A stretch of DNA of 5,431 bases from CAZLXG01 sp964563585. GTDB taxonomy: Bacteria; Bacteroidota; Bacteroidia; Flavobacteriales; Flavobacteriaceae. Position 1 is the first letter of the stretch, and each line of letters begins with the position of its first letter. Made by a program: the position numbers and the translations under genes. The notes under the pieces are model-generated. The model was not told the origin of the DNA and did not search any database. It was given only the letters and a program-made list of their open reading frames with translations. The DNA is taken from assembly GCA_964563585.1 (NCBI GenBank), contig CAZLXG010000087.1, positions 1 to 5,431 of the forward strand, written 5' to 3'. Positions 5,427-5,431 of this stretch are shown here, in pieces.

Positions 5427-5431
5427 ACATA

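Noticed and set aside
1..5431. CRISPR array, tRNA or rRNA gene, riboswitch.
   Set aside because: No regularly spaced repeats, cloverleaf or conserved rRNA segment, and no leader long enough for a riboswitch was seen on either strand.

Overview
The window is AT-rich DNA that looks like a member of the Bacteroidetes, most likely a marine-type Flavobacteriaceae. The evidence is the protein families present, the near-absence of Shine-Dalgarno sequences, and promoter-like sites of the Bacteroidetes form (TTG at about -33, TAnnTTTG at about -7). Organism assignment is inference; no housekeeping gene is present.

Layout: the left three quarters is one minus-strand gene train read from about 4500 down to 75. 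In transcription order it encodes (1) a 635-residue AAA+-type P-loop ATPase that resembles the C-terminal half of the CHC2-zinc-finger/toprim primase-like proteins of flavobacterial mobile elements, without the zinc finger or toprim part; (2) a fully catalytic tyrosine recombinase, overlapping the ATPase gene by 4 nt (ATGA); (3) a second tyrosine-recombinase-fold protein, overlapping by 17 nt, in which the first catalytic arginine is threonine; then, after a 62-nt gap with a possible promoter of its own, (4) an antitoxin and (5) a RelE/ParE-family toxin joined by a TAATG stop/start overlap. A long AT-rich interrupted palindrome follows the toxin at the left edge.

The right quarter is divergent (plus strand): an XRE-family helix-turn-helix regulator followed after 3 nt by a small acidic protein of unknown function. 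The 145 nt between the ATPase and the regulator holds two back-to-back promoter-like sites and short repeats that could be operators. This arrangement suggests a regulator controlling both arms of a mobile element. The window ends in a minus-strand terminator belonging to a gene beyond the right edge.

Working model (inference): this is a mobile genetic element, or most of one. The ATPase and the recombinase pair would be its mobility machinery, the toxin-antitoxin pair would stabilise it, and the XRE protein with its small partner would form the control switch. Element ends and attachment sites cannot be fixed from this window alone. The most notable points are the stand-alone primase-type ATPase, the arginine-less recombinase partner, and three DNA palindromes or hairpins, one of them a textbook intrinsic terminator lying antisense inside the ATPase gene.
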